From Nipponacmea schrenckii (lineage: Eukaryota; Mollusca; Gastropoda; Lottiidae), in contig JAUJPP010000005.1 of NCBI GenBank assembly GCA_030562195.1, positions 17,037,106 through 17,101,105 on the forward strand: a stretch of DNA of 64,000 bases. Reading direction: 5' to 3'. The notes beneath the pieces are model-generated. The model worked only from the letters and a program-made list of their open reading frames with translations, did not search any database and was not told the origin of the DNA. Of the stretch, positions 33,555-46,327 are shown in pieces (the stretch's first letter is position 1; each line of letters opens with the position of its first letter). Position numbers and translations under genes: made by a program.

Positions 33555-34632
33555 ACTAGAATTGCTTACAATTATGAACGTATTTCGAGAGCCTTAAAAT
33601 ATTATGTAGGCTAAATTTGCAATTACCTACATCTAGACAATATATTGAATATCATTTGACCTAGTTTTCAAAGTCATAAAATAATTAGGTCACACCTTCC
33701 GTAACGGTTAATGATGGCGAAAATATGAAAATTATCAATTTTTGCTGTATTTAAGTACACTTATCTCTATGAATTTTTTAAGTAAGCCAAATTAAAAAAT
33801 ATCTACTCGTAGACAATATATTGAATATTATTTGACCTAATTTTCAAGGTCATAGATTAAGTGGGTCACACCTTCCGTATCCGTTAAAGTGACCTAATTT
33901 TGAAAAAATCAAAATTTAAATAATTCGAAAGAAAATACGAAATTTGAAAATCGGTCTCCAAGAAAAGGTAGATAATGATCCATTGTATCTATGTGCTAAA
34001 TTTCATCAAAATCGGTCTATCAGTAGTGTCTGAATTTCGGATTTAAGAATTGTAACGAAAATTCAAAATGGCGGCCGATATGGCAGCTCGACCTAATTAT
34101 TTAGGTCAAATCAATTACTATTGACAAGTTATTTATTTTCACTTTTCACCTAGCAGTTATAGACCGGAAGTTACGTAATTACGTCATTTGAGGCTAAACC
34201 GGAAGTGGATTTTTTTTTTCACATTTTTTCAAAAATTATAAACATATCGCCTATCAACTGGTAAAGTTTCAAAATTTTACCATTTATATTAAAGGAGAAA
34301 TCACGGTCTGAAATTTTTGCCGATGACCCTTGAATATTGAATTGCAAATCGTGGGTAAAATATTTAACCTAATTGCATAAAACCTATAATTGTTAGTTGA
34401 CAAATACATTGAAGTTTTCAAATCTGAAAATCCGGTCAAAATCGAACTGAAAATAAACTTGCTAAAGCAAAAAAACCTGAACTTCCGGTTCTCACTTCCT
34501 GTCAGAGATAGAACTTCCGGTTTTGTTTTATTTGATAATAGAAATCATTCTAAGATCAACTGTAGATTTAGAATTTCTGCACCTTTTACCAGTTTGTCTG
34601 CAAACTCATCCAAGAATTACAAAAAAAAAAAA
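33555..34632 (-). mobile_element. R1 module a (ends in A tract, tail missing)
   Basis: Begins ACTAGAATTG-CTTA-CAATT (a hairpin next to CTAG) and then ACGTATTTCGA, and ends at AAGAATTAC plus an A tract. It lacks the terminal tail present in the full copy 37367-38510. Element sense is judged minus because the hairpin-CTAG end is the 3' end on that strand. Contains CCGGAAGT several times and the phrase GATGAAATTTAGCAC shared with pearl-like cores. The 100-codon frame inside it recurs in other copies and is not thought to be a gene. Confidence 0.75.
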
Positions 34633-35719
34633 ACTAGAATTGCTTACAATTATGAACGTATTTCGAGAGCCTTAAAATATTATGTAGGCTAAATTTGCAA
34701 TTACCTACATCTAGACAATATATTGAATATCATTTGACCTAGTTTTCAAAGTCATAAAATAATTAGGTCACACCTTCCGTAACGGTTAATGATGGCGAAA
34801 ATATGAAAATTATCAATTTTTGCTGTATTTAAGTACACTTATCTCTATGAATTTTTTAAGTAAGCCAAATTAAAAAATATCTACTCGTAGACAATATATT
34901 GAATATTATTTGACCTAATTTTCAAGGTCATAGATTAAGTGGGTCACACCATCCGTACCCGTTAAAGTGACCTAATTTTGAAAAAATCGAAATTTAAATA
35001 ATTCGAAAGAAAATACGAAATTTGAAAATCGGTCTCCAAGAAAAGGTAGATAATGATCCATTGTATCTATGTGCTAAATTTCATCAAAATCGGTCTATCA
35101 GTAGTGTCTGAATTTCGGATTTAAGAATTGTAACGAAAATTCAAAATGGCGGCCGATATGGCAGCTTGACCTAATTATTTAGGTCAAATCAATTACTGTT
35201 GACAAGTTATTTATAAAACAGTTTTCACTTTTCACCTAGCAGTTATAGACCGGAAGTTACGTAATTACGTCATTTGAGGCTAAACCGGAAGTGGAATTTT
35301 TTTTTCACATTTTCTCAAAAATTATAAACATATCGCCCATCAACTGGAAAAGTTTCAAAATTTTATCATTTATATTAAAGGAGAAATCACGGTCTGAAAT
35401 TTTTGCCGATGACCCTTGAATATTGAATTGCAAATCGTGGGTAAAATATTTAACCTAATTGCATAAAACCTATAATTGTTAGTTGACAAATACATTGAAG
35501 TTTTCAAATCTGAAAATCCGGTCAAAATCGAAATGAAAATAAACTTGCTAAAGCAAAAAAACCTGAACTTCCGGTTCTCACTTCCTGTCAGAGATAGAAC
35601 TTCCGGTTTTGTTTTATTTGATAATAGAAATCATTCTAAGATCAACTGTAGATTTAGAATTTCTGCACCTTTTACCAGTTTGTCTGCAAACTCATCCAAG
35701 AATTACAAAAAAAAAAAAA
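34633..35719 (-). mobile_element. R1 module b (body; tail likely at 40156-40206)
   Basis: Nearly identical to R1a. It ends in an A tract directly followed by R2a. An orphan R1 tail follows R2b at 40156-40206, as expected if 35720-40155 was inserted into this copy's A tract. Confidence 0.75.
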
Positions 35720-37366
35720 ACTAGATCCCCAGGCTTCGCGAGGTTCTGACGCAGTGCGTAGCAGTTTTGATATACGCTTTAAAACTGCCCCTTAAAGTAT
35801 CCGTAGAACAGTAACGTTATTTTTACAGAGTATAAGTCGTTTTATTTCAAAGCATAATTGGTTCGCCGAAACTAGTGTCATGTAGATCGCCCAAACGCAT
35901 AATTCAACAACCAGTTTTTAACGATGAATCTCGCAATTTTCAAATGGTGATAAAACGGAAAGTATGCATCGTACATCAAAATATAATATATCAATGGATA
36001 GATCTTTTCGAGAGCTATCACATTTGTGCAGCTGACAAGGTCACCAAAGGTCAAGGTTACAATATACGACCATTCGAAGTTTTTATATATTACTTTCGGT
36101 CAAAATATCAAAATCAAAATCAAAATTCAAAAATCGGTTTCCAAATATAATTCAGGAATCGATAAAACATTCTATAGGCATCAAAATTACGCGAATCGTA
36201 GCTTCTCCAGAGGCCCAATTTCGATTTAAAGAAAATTACGCACAGTTAGTAGAGAAGAAAATATAAAATTTCCAAATATTAAAAAGCGCATTTTTGGTGG
36301 AAATATGTGGTTTAATATATCATTACAAAGAGCAGATGAATCCTAATAAGATTCAATATAAATATTTGTTATTTATAAATTAATTCACGTGACAGAGCTC
36401 GTTAAAAATAAAAATCACAAATTTCGATCGGCTATAAAACCGGAAGTAGACATCGGACAACACAAATGAATATATCAGGGGATAGATATCATCAAGGGCA
36501 ATAAATCGTGTTCAGGTCACAATGTCACCAAAGGTCAAGGTCACAAAATATGGGCCTTTAAAGTTTTTGTCATTACCAATAAAATTAAAATGGAAATAAA
36601 AGAAAATCAAAATCAAAATTCAAAAATCGGCTCCCAAATAAAGTTGCGCAATCGACTCTACTCATAAGATATGAAAAAGTAACGAAAATCGCTTTATCCC
36701 CTGAATTTGAATTTGAAATTTTACAAAAGTTTGACATTTCAATATGGCGGCTTATCGTTTGCTTCCGGTCTGGATTTTTTCATCTTCGTTTTTTTGTATG
36801 ACTATTTCAAGCATATCGCAAAAAGAATTTTTGAAATATCTTGAAAATTCCGGAAGTTGAATTGTTACAGTTCAAAAGCGAATAACGTCAAAACCGGAAG
36901 TCATTTAGAAAATTTGAATAATGATTTTTGATCGCATTAAAAGTGTCTATCTACCTATAAGTTTTCAAGTGGATGGGAATAAAATTCTAAAAGTTGATAA
37001 AAACGCAAAAAATAAAATTTAAAAAGTCAGCTACAAAAGTAATGAAATCAGCAGTTTAAAAATGCAGTTATGTAGCTAGCACTTAAAAGAAGCTATCAAA
37101 AGTAGTTCTGTCAAAATCAGTTGAAAAATAGAGGTAATAAATGGCAAAAACCAAAACGAAGCCATTGCCCACAGCTCGTTTCCGGTCACTCTGAATGACG
37201 TCATTTTACATTTAAAAAATAGTAGTCTCGCAGTTTGAATGGCAGACAGCAACAGGTAGTTTGCAGCAAGTTGCCTTCTTTGAAAATAATCGAGGGTAAA
37301 ATTCGAAAAAAAAAAAAAAAAAAGACATTTCGAAAACAAAGCAGTGCGTTCGATGAACGCACTGCA
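35720..37366 (-). mobile_element. R2 module a, full length
   Basis: 1647 bp. The start ACTAGATCCCCAGGCTTCGC is followed 15 bases later by GCAGTGCGT. The end is an A tract, GACATTTCGAAAACAAA and the perfect hairpin GCAGTGCGTTC-GAT-GAACGCACTGC (37341-37365). Interior text with TTCAAAAATCGG, AAGGTCACCAAAGGTCAAGG and CCGGAAGT. No credible ORF. Confidence 0.75.
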
Positions 37367-38510
37367 ACTAGAATTGCTTACAATTATGAACGTATTTCGA
37401 GAGCCTTAAAATATTATATAGGCTAAAGTTGCAATTACCTACATCTAGACAATATATTGAATATCATTTGAACTAGTTTTCAAAGTCATAAAATAATTAG
37501 GTCACACCTTCCGTAACGGTTAATGATGGCGAAAATATGAAAATTATCAATTTTTGCTGTATTTAAGTACACTTATCTCTATGAATTTTTTAAGTGAGCC
37601 AAATTAAAAAATATCTACTCGTAGACAATATATTGAATATTATTTGACCTAATTTTCAAGGTCATAGATTAAGTGGGTCACACCTTCCGTACCCGTTAAA
37701 GTGACCTAATTTTGAAAAAATCGAAATTTAAATAATTCGAAAGAAAATACGAAATTTGAAAATCGGTCTCCAAGAAAAGGTAGATAATGTTCCATTGTAT
37801 CTATGTGCTAAATTTCATCAAAATCGGTCTATCAGTAGTGTCTGAATTTCGGATTTAAGAATTGTAACGAAAATTCAAAATGGCGGCCGATATGGCAGCT
37901 TGACCTAATTATTTAGGTCAAATCAATTACTATTGACAAGTTATTTATAAAACAGTTTTCACTTTTCACCTAGCAGTTATAGACCGGAAGTTACGTAATT
38001 ACGTCATTTGAGGCTAAACCGGAAGTGGAATTTTTTTTTCACATTTTTTCAAAAATTATAAACATATCGCCTATCAACTGGTAAAGTTTCAAAATTTTAC
38101 CATTTATATTAAAGGAGAAATCACGGTCTGAAATTTTTGCCGATGACCCTTGAATATTGAATTGCAAATCGTGGGTATAATATTTAACCTAATTGCATAA
38201 AACCTATAATTGTTAGTTGACAAATACATTGAAGTTTTCAAATCTGAAAATCCGGTCAAAATCGAACTGAAAATAAACTTGCTAAAGCAAAAAAACCTGA
38301 ACTTCCGGTTCTCACTTCCTGTCAGAGATAGAACTTCCGGTTTTGTTTTATTTGATAATAGAAATCATTCTAAGATCAACTGTAGATTTAGAATTTCTGC
38401 ACCTTTTACCAGTTTGTCTGCAAACTCATCCAAGAATTACAAAAAAAAAAAAAATAAAATAAAATAATCCGAACGATTACAATACGTTTTCGCCAAAGTC
38501 GAAATACGTA
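37367..38510 (-). mobile_element. R1 module c, full length with tail
   Basis: 1144 bp, the reference full copy. After the A tract it has TAAAATAATCCGAACG, ATTACAATACG and TTTTCGCCAAAGTCGAAATACGT, whose last bases invert the ACGTATTTCGA near the start. Matches 5893-7039 inverted. Confidence 0.78.
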
Positions 38511-40155
38511 ACTAGATCCCCAGGCTTCGCGAGGTTCTGACGCAGTGCGTAGCAGTTTCGATATACGCTTTAAAAATGCCCCTTAAAGTATCCGTAAAAC
38601 AGTAACGTTATTTTTACAGAGTATAAGTCGTTTTATTTCAAAGCATAATTGGTTCGCTGAAACTAGTGCCATGTAGATCGCCCAAACGCATAATTCAACA
38701 GCCAGTTTTTAACGATGAAATTCGCAATTTTCATATGGTGATAAAACGGAAAGTATGCATCGTACATCAAAATATAATATATCAATGGATAGATCTTTTC
38801 GAGAGCTATCACATTTGTGCAGCTCACAAGGTCACCAAAGGTCAAGGTTACAATATACGACCATTCGAAGTTTTTATATGTTACTTTCGGTCAAAATATC
38901 AAAATCAAAATTCAAAAATCGGTTTTTCAAATATAATTCAGGAATCGATATAACATTCTATAGACATCAAAATTACTCGAATCGTAGCATCTCCAGAGGC
39001 CCAATTTCGATTTAAAGAAAATTACGCACAGTTTGTAGAGAAGAAAATATAAAATTTCCAAATATTAAAAAGCGCATTTTTGGTGGAAATATGTGGTTTA
39101 ATATATCATTACAAAGAGCAGATGAACCCTAATAAGATTCAATATAAATATTTGTTATTTATAAATTAATTCATGTGACAGAGCTCGTTGAAAATAAAAA
39201 TCACAAATTTCGATCGGCTATAAAACCGGAAGTAGACATCGGACAACACAAATGAATATATCAGGGGATAGATATCATCAAGGGCAATAAATCGTGTTCA
39301 GGTCACAATGTCACCAAAAGTCAAGGTCACAAAATATGGGCCTTTAAAGTTTTGGTCATTACCAATAAAATTAAAATGGAAATAAAAGAAAATCAAAATC
39401 AAAATTCAAAAATCGGCTCCCAAATAAAGTTGCGCAATCGACTCTAGTCATAAGATATGAAAAAATAACGAAAATCGCTTTATCCCCTGAATTTGAATTT
39501 GAAATTTTACAAAAGTTTGACATTTCAATATGGCGGCTTATCGTTTGCTTCCGGTCTGGATTTTTTCATCTTCGTTTTTTTGTATGACTATTTCAAGCAT
39601 ATCACAAAAAGAATTTTTGAAATATCTTGAAAATTCCGGAAGTTGAATTGTTAAAGTTCAAAAGCGAATAACGTCAAAACCGGAAGTCATTTAGAAAATT
39701 TGAATAATGATTTTTGATCGCATTAAAAGTGTCTATCTACCTATAAGTTTTCAAGTGGATGGGAATAAAACTCTAAAAGTTGATAAAAACGCAAAAAATT
39801 AAATTTAAAAAGTCAGCTACAAAAGTAATGAAATCAGCAGTTTAAAAATGCAGTTATGTAGCTAGCAATTAAAAGAAGCTATCAAAAGTAGTTCTGTCAA
39901 AATCAGTTGAAAAATAGAGGTAATAAATGGCAAAAACCAAAACGAAGCCATTGCCCACAGCTCGTTTCCGGTCACTCTGAATGACGTCATTTTACATTTA
40001 AAAAATAGTAGTCTCGCAGTTTGAATGGCAGACAGCAACAGGTAGTTTGCAGCAAGTTGCCTTCTTTGAAAATAATCGAGGGTAAAATTCGAAAAAAAAA
40101 AAAAAAAAAAAGACATTTCGAAAACAAAGCAGTGCGTTCGATGAACGCACTGCAA
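38511..40155 (-). mobile_element. R2 module b, full length
   Basis: Nearly identical to R2a along its length (1645 bp), with the same terminal hairpin, then TGCAA. Followed by an orphan R1 tail. Confidence 0.75.
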
Positions 40156-40206
40156 TAAAATAATCCGAACGATTACAATACGTTTTCGCCAAAGTCGAAA
40201 TACGTA
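40156..40206 (-). mobile_element. Orphan R1 tail
   Basis: TAAAATAATCCGAACG through GTCGAAATACGTA, identical in text to the tail of R1c (about 38456-38510), but placed directly after R2b. Evidence for nested insertion rather than simple tandem duplication. Confidence 0.75.
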
Positions 40207-42222
40207 ACTAGAGCCACACGTGGCACAGAGTGGGACTTTGCTAACGTTGCCAAATTGCAACAGACAGGCCGAAACATCTGATTTTCTGGGAGCATATGGC
40301 CAAAGCAACGAGGTATCTGTGTGCAAAGAATTTTTTGGAAAAACGTTATTTCCTACTGACGTAATTCGCTGACCTATATAAATGCTAAATTGAAAGTTTA
40401 CCCGGATGTGCCACGCCCATCTCATTTTTTTTTGCGTAAATCTAATAACATTCAAAATATATATTCAAGGTACAAAATTGAAGCTTGTACATTTAAAAGA
40501 TCACGAGATATGCACAAATACATTTCAAAAAGGCAAAATGTACTTTAATTTTAAAAGTGCAAAAATTAAATTTTGATTTTAAAAACTTTTCTTATACATT
40601 GCTGGAAAGTGGACAAAAAGCCCCTTAAGAATCTGAAAATAATAAACCTCTAAATTAATTACGTCACGCTCTAGAGCAGTCCAAAGTTGTGAATTTTGCT
40701 GCTTTCGAGCAGCTATAAAACCGGAAATAGACGTCAGAAGTCTAATGCCAAATTGTCAACTGATAGCCAAAGTCAGTGACCAATGACCTTGTAAAGGTCA
40801 AGGTCACCAAAGGTCAAATTCAGTAGAAATAAGCCCCCAAACTAAAAAAAAAAATGATTTTTTGCAAATGTCGCAAAATTGCAACAAACAGGCAGAAACA
40901 TTTGATTTTTTGGGATAACCTGGCCAAAGTAATGAGATATATGTATGCAAGGTACTTTTTTGAAAAACGTTATTTACTGCAGCCGTAATTCGGTGACTGA
41001 TATAAATGGTAAATTTGAAGTTCACCCGGATGTGCCACGCCCATCTCGTTTTTTTGGAGGGGAATCTAATCATATTCAAAATGTATATTCACAGTAAAAA
41101 TTTGAAGCTTGTACAGCTAATAGATCACGAGATATACACACATACATTTCAAACAAGCGAAAATACGGCAAAATGTACTTTTCTTTGCAAAAATCAAAAA
41201 CTTCAATTTTCATTATACAAACTTTTGTTATATATCGTTGGAAAGAGGACAAAAACAATCTAAGAATCTGAAAAAATTAACACTCTAAATTAATTAGGTC
41301 ACGCTCTAGAGCAGCCCAAAGTTGCGAATTTTGCTGTTTTCGGGCAGCTATAAAACCGGAAGTAGACGTCGGAGGTCAAAGTTCAAAGTATCAACTGATA
41401 GCCAAGGTCATTGACCTTTGACATACTAAAGGTCAAGGTCGTCAAAGGTCAAGGTCACGAGAAATAAGCCCCCAAACTTTGAAAAAATTCAACCGGATGT
41501 TGCAAAAAAGCAAAAGCAAAATTCAAAAATCGATTTCCAACATTTTGATCGCAATCGACTAAGCTTTCCAGAAATATAAACATCACACAAATCGCTCTTA
41601 CCGTAGAGGCCCCATTTTGAGTTTTACAAAAAAGTGACATTTCAAGATGGCGGCCAAAGTTTCACTTCCGGTCCGAATTTTTTCTTCTTCGTTTTTTTGC
41701 CTTTTAATTCAATTAAGATTGACATAAATTTTATTGCGATACATCAATTACAGCACAAGTAGGTCAACCGGAAGTTTAAACCCGTTTTACGTTAAAACCG
41801 GAAATGAAGCAAAAAATTTGACTCTGTCAATGTTTTTATATTCGTGACACTTGAAAGCACCCAAATTTTCAGACCAATCGGTCTTAAAATAGCAAAGTTG
41901 CAAAAATGTGCAAAATACGGCAAAAAAATGTGTACTATGAATTTTCGAATTTCGAAATTTTGTAACTGCTATCTTGTTGGAAATTGTTTCAAGTTTTCAA
42001 AAATGCAAACCCGAATAAAATCGATTGAAAATTGCGACTTCTAGAGCCACTGACCGACTTTTTAGGTATGTTGCAATGCAGCACTTCCGGTTTTGCAAAA
42101 ATGTTCCATTTTATATTTATGCAACACGTCGCCACTACAGAAGGTCTGGAGATGTTGTGAAATTGCTGCAACTATTGCAGCCTAGGCTGTGTGCCCTGTG
42201 TAAATTTCGAAAAAAAAAAAAA
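40207..42222 (-). mobile_element. R3 module a (ends in A tract)
   Basis: Begins ACTAGA-GCCAC-AC-GTGGC, then GTGGGACTTTGCTA. Two internal subunits of about 640 bp start at about 40207 and 40855, each with CCGGATGTGCCACGCCCATC and the TATAAAACCGGAAxTAGACGTC block. It ends with AAGATGGCGGCCAAAG, CACTTCCGGT and CTAGGCTGTGTGCCCTGTG plus an A tract. The terminal hairpin is absent. Confidence 0.75.
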
Positions 42223-44225
42223 ACTAGAGCCACACGTGGCACAGAGTGGGACTTTGCTAACGTTGCAAAATTGCAACAAACAGGCCGAAACATCTGATTT
42301 TCTGGGAGAAACTGGCCAAAGCAGCGAGGTATCTGTGTGCAAAGAATTTTTTGGAAAAATGTTATTTCCTACAGATGTAAAGCGCTGACCGATATAACTG
42401 GTAAATTGGAAGTTTACCCGTATGTGCCACGCCCATCTAATTTACTTTTGCGTAAATCTAATCTCATACAAAATATATATTCATGGTACAAATTTGAAGC
42501 TTGTACATCTAATAGATCACGAGATATACACAAATACGTTTCAAAAAAGCAAAATGTACTTTAATTTTAAAAGTCCAAAAATTAAATTTTCATTTTAAAA
42601 ACTATTGTTGTGCATCGCTGGAAAGAGGACAAAAGGCGCCTTCGGAATGTGAAAAAAATAACCCTCTAAATTAATTAGGTCACGCTCTAGAGCAGTCCAA
42701 CGTTGCAAATTTTGCTGCTTTCGAGCAGCTATAAAACCGGAAATAGACGTCAGAAGTCTAATGCCAAATTGTCAACTGATAGCTAAAGTCAGTGACCAAT
42801 GACCTTGTAAAGGTCAAGGTAACCAAAGGTCAAAGTCACTAGAAATAAGCCCCCAAACTAAAAAAAAACTAATTTTTTGCAAATGTCGCAAAATTGCAAC
42901 AAACAGGCAGAAACATTTGATTTTTTGGGATAAACTGGCCAAAGTAATGAGATATATGTATGCAAGGTACTTTTTTGAAAAACGTTATTTACTGCAGCCG
43001 TAATTCGCTGACCGATATAAATGGTAAATTTGAAGTTCACCCGGATGTGCCACGCCCATCTCGTTTTTTTGGAGGGGAATCTAATCATATTCAAAATGTA
43101 TATTCACAGTAAAAATTTGAAGCTTGTACAGCTGATAGATCACGAGATATACACACAAACATTTCAAGGAAGCGAAAATACGGCAAAATGTACTTTTCTT
43201 TGCAAAAATCAAAAAATTCAATTTTCATTTTACAAACTTTTGTTCAATATCGTTGGAAAGAGGACAAAAAACAATCTAAGAATCTGAAAAAATTAACACT
43301 CTAAATTAATTAGGTCACGCTCTAGAGCAGCCCAAAGTTGCGAATTTTGCTGTTTTCGGGCAGCTATAAAACCGGAAGTAGACGTCGGAGGTCAAAGTTC
43401 AAAGTATCAACTGATAGCCAAGGTCAATGACCTTTGACCTACTAAAGGTCATGGTCACCAAAGGTCAAGGTCACGAGAAATAAGCCCCCAAACTTCGAAA
43501 AAATTCAACCGGATGTTGCAAAAAAGCAAAAGCAAAATTCAAAAATCGATTTCCAACATTTTGATCGCAATCGACTAAGCTTTCCAGAAATATAAACATC
43601 ACACAAATCGCTCTTACCGTAGAGGCCCCATTTTGAGTTTTACAAAAAAGTGACATTTCAAGATGGCGGCCAATGTTTTACTTCCGGTCCGGATTTTTTC
43701 TGCTTCGTTTTTTTGTCTTCTAATTTAATTAGGATTGACATAAATTTTGTTGCGATACATCAATTACAGCACAAGTAGGTCAACCGGAAGTTTAAACCCG
43801 TTTTACGTTGGCATCGGAAATGAAGCAAAAATTTTGACTCTGCCAATGTTTTCATATTCGTGACACTTGAAGGCACCCAAATTTTCAGATCAATCGGTCT
43901 AAAAATAGCAAAGTTGCAAAAATGTGCAAAATACGGCGAAAAAATGTGTGCTATGAATTTTCGAATTTCGAAATTTTGTAACTGCTATCTTGTTGGAAAT
44001 TGTTTCAAGTTTTCAAAAATGCAAACCCGACGAAAATCGGTCCAAAAATGCGAGTTCTAGAGCCACTGACCGACTTTTTAGACATGTTGCAATGCAGCAC
44101 TTCCGGTTTTGCAAAAATGTTCCAATTTATATTTAATAGAAATTTCGCCACAACAGAAGGTGTAGAGAAGATGTGAAATTGCTGCAACTATTGCAGCCTA
44201 GGCTGTGTGCCCTGTGTAAATTTCG

Positions 44226-44260
<35 letters not shown>

Positions 44261-44304
44261 CAAACCGAAAACAAACTGGGACTTTGCGGTAGCAAAGTCC
44301 CACA
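42223..44304 (-). mobile_element. R3 module b, full length
   Basis: 2082 bp. Same body as R3a, then a 30-base A tract, ACAAACCGAAAACAAACT and the perfect hairpin GGGACTTTGC-GGTA-GCAAAGTCCC (44278-44301), ending CACA before the next ACTAGA. TAGCAAAGTCCCAC inverts the GTGGGACTTTGCTA near the start (14 bp). Confidence 0.78.
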
Positions 44305-46327
44305 ACTAGAGCCACACGTGGCACAGAGTGGGACTTTGCTAACGTTGCAAAATTGCAACAGAGAGGCCGAAACATCAGATTTTCTGGGAGCATATGGCCA
44401 AAGCAACGAGGTATCTGTGTGCAAATATTTTTTTGGAAAAACGTTATTTCCTATTGACGTAATTCGCTGACCTATATAAATGCTAAATTGAAAGTTTACC
44501 CGGATGTGCCACGCCCATCTCATTTGTTTTTTGCGTAAATCTAATAACATTCAAAATATATATTCACGGTACAAATTTGAAGCTTGTACATTTAAAAGAT
44601 CACGAAATATGCACAAATACATTTCAAAAAGGCAAAATGTACTTTAATTTTAAAAGTGCAAAAATTAAATTTTAATTTTAAAAACTTTTGTTATACATTG
44701 CTGGAAAGTGGACAAAAAGCCCCTTAAGAATCTGAAAATAATAAACCTATAAATTAATTAGGTCACGCTCTAGAGCAGTCCAAAGTTGTGAATTTTGCTG
44801 TTTTCAGGCAGCTATAAAACCGGAAATGGACGTCGGAGGTCAAATGTCAAAGTATTAAATGATAGACACGGTCAATGACCTTTGACCTACTAAAGTTCAA
44901 GGTCACCAAGGGTCAAGGTCACGAGAAATAAGCTTCCAAAATTAGAAAAAAATATTAACTGGTTTCCTATTTTCGAAAAATTGCAACAAACAGTCCGAAT
45001 TATCTAATTTTCTGGAATAAACTGGCCAAAGCAATGAGGTATCTGTGTGCAAAGTACTTTTTTTTAAAAAAAGGCTATTTACTGCAGCCGTAATTCGCTG
45101 ACCCATATAAATGGTAAATCGGAATTTTACACGGATGTGCCACGCCCATCTCATTTTTTTTTTATATAAATCAAATCACATTCAAAATGAATATTCACGG
45201 TACAAATTTGAAGTTTGTACATCTAATAGATCACGAGATATACATACATACATTTCAAGCAAACGTAAATACGGCAAAATATACTCAAATTTTCAAAAAT
45301 CAAAAACTTCAATTTTCATTTTAAAAACTTTTGTTATACATCGTTGGAAAGAGGACAAAAAGCACTTTAAGAATCTGAAAAAAATAACACTCTAAATTAA
45401 TTAGGTCACGCTCTAGAGCAGTTCAAAATTGCGAATTTTGCTGTTTTTGGGCAGCTATAAAACCGGAAGTAGACGTCGGAGGTCAAAGGTCAAAGTATCA
45501 ACTGATAGCCAAGGTCAATGACCTTTGACCTGCTAAAGGTCATGGTCACCAAAGGTAAAGGTCACGAGAAATAAGCCCCCAAACTTTGAAAAAATTCAAC
45601 CGGATGTTGCAAAAATGCAAAAGCGAAATTCAAAAATCGACTTCCAATGTTTTTTTGCAATTTTTATGTTCTTTCATTTGACACCAAAATCATCTCAATC
45701 GGATAAGCCATAATGTCTGAATTAAATTCGCGCAATTTCAGAAAAATCAAAATGGCGGCGAAAGTTGCGCATGCGGCCTTGATTTTATTTTCTTCGCTAT
45801 TTTGTATGGCTAATGGCTACCCGATGATACAAGTTTGAATCTCATACATTAATAAAACCGGAAGTTATTCAATCGGACGTAAAACTCTATTTTTCGCAAA
45901 AACCGGAAGTGACGCAAAAATTTTGACCTACTTTTTGGAAATCATTCCATGGGCTACATATACTCAATTTTTTTAAGATTAATCGGTCTTTAAATAACAA
46001 AGTTGCAAAAATGTGCAAAATACGGCAAAAAAATGTGTGCTACGAATTTTCGAATTTTGAAATTTTGAAATTGCTATCTTGTTGGAAATTGTTTCTAGTT
46101 TTCAAAAATGCAAACCCGACGAAAATCGATCCAAAAATGCGAGTTCTAGAGCCACTGACCGACTTTTTAGACATGTTGCAATGCAGCACTTCCGGTTTTG
46201 CAAAAATGTTCCAATTTATATTTAATAGAAACGTCGCCACAACAGAAGGTCTAGAGAAGTTGTGAAATTGCTGCAACTATTGCAGCCTAGGCTGTGTGCC
46301 CTGTGTAAATTTCGAAAAAAAAAAAAA
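44305..46327 (-). mobile_element. R3 module c (ends in A tract)
   Basis: 2023 bp, same start as R3a. It ends at GTGTAAATTTCG plus an A tract without the terminal hairpin. Contains a perfect AGGTCA-A-AGGTCA at 45480-45492. Confidence 0.75.

Noticed and set aside
34390..34692. Repeated 60-100-codon frame starting MLVDKYIEVF in R1 copies as a conserved gene
   Set aside because: It recurs only because the whole R1 element is nearly identical. It ends in lysines from the A tract and has no protein features.
39862..44550. Minus-strand frames of 86-197 codons in R2/R3 modules (for example 39862-40455, 44188-44550)
   Set aside because: They cross A tracts (poly-Phe) and module boundaries, and recur with the repeats. 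Chance frames.
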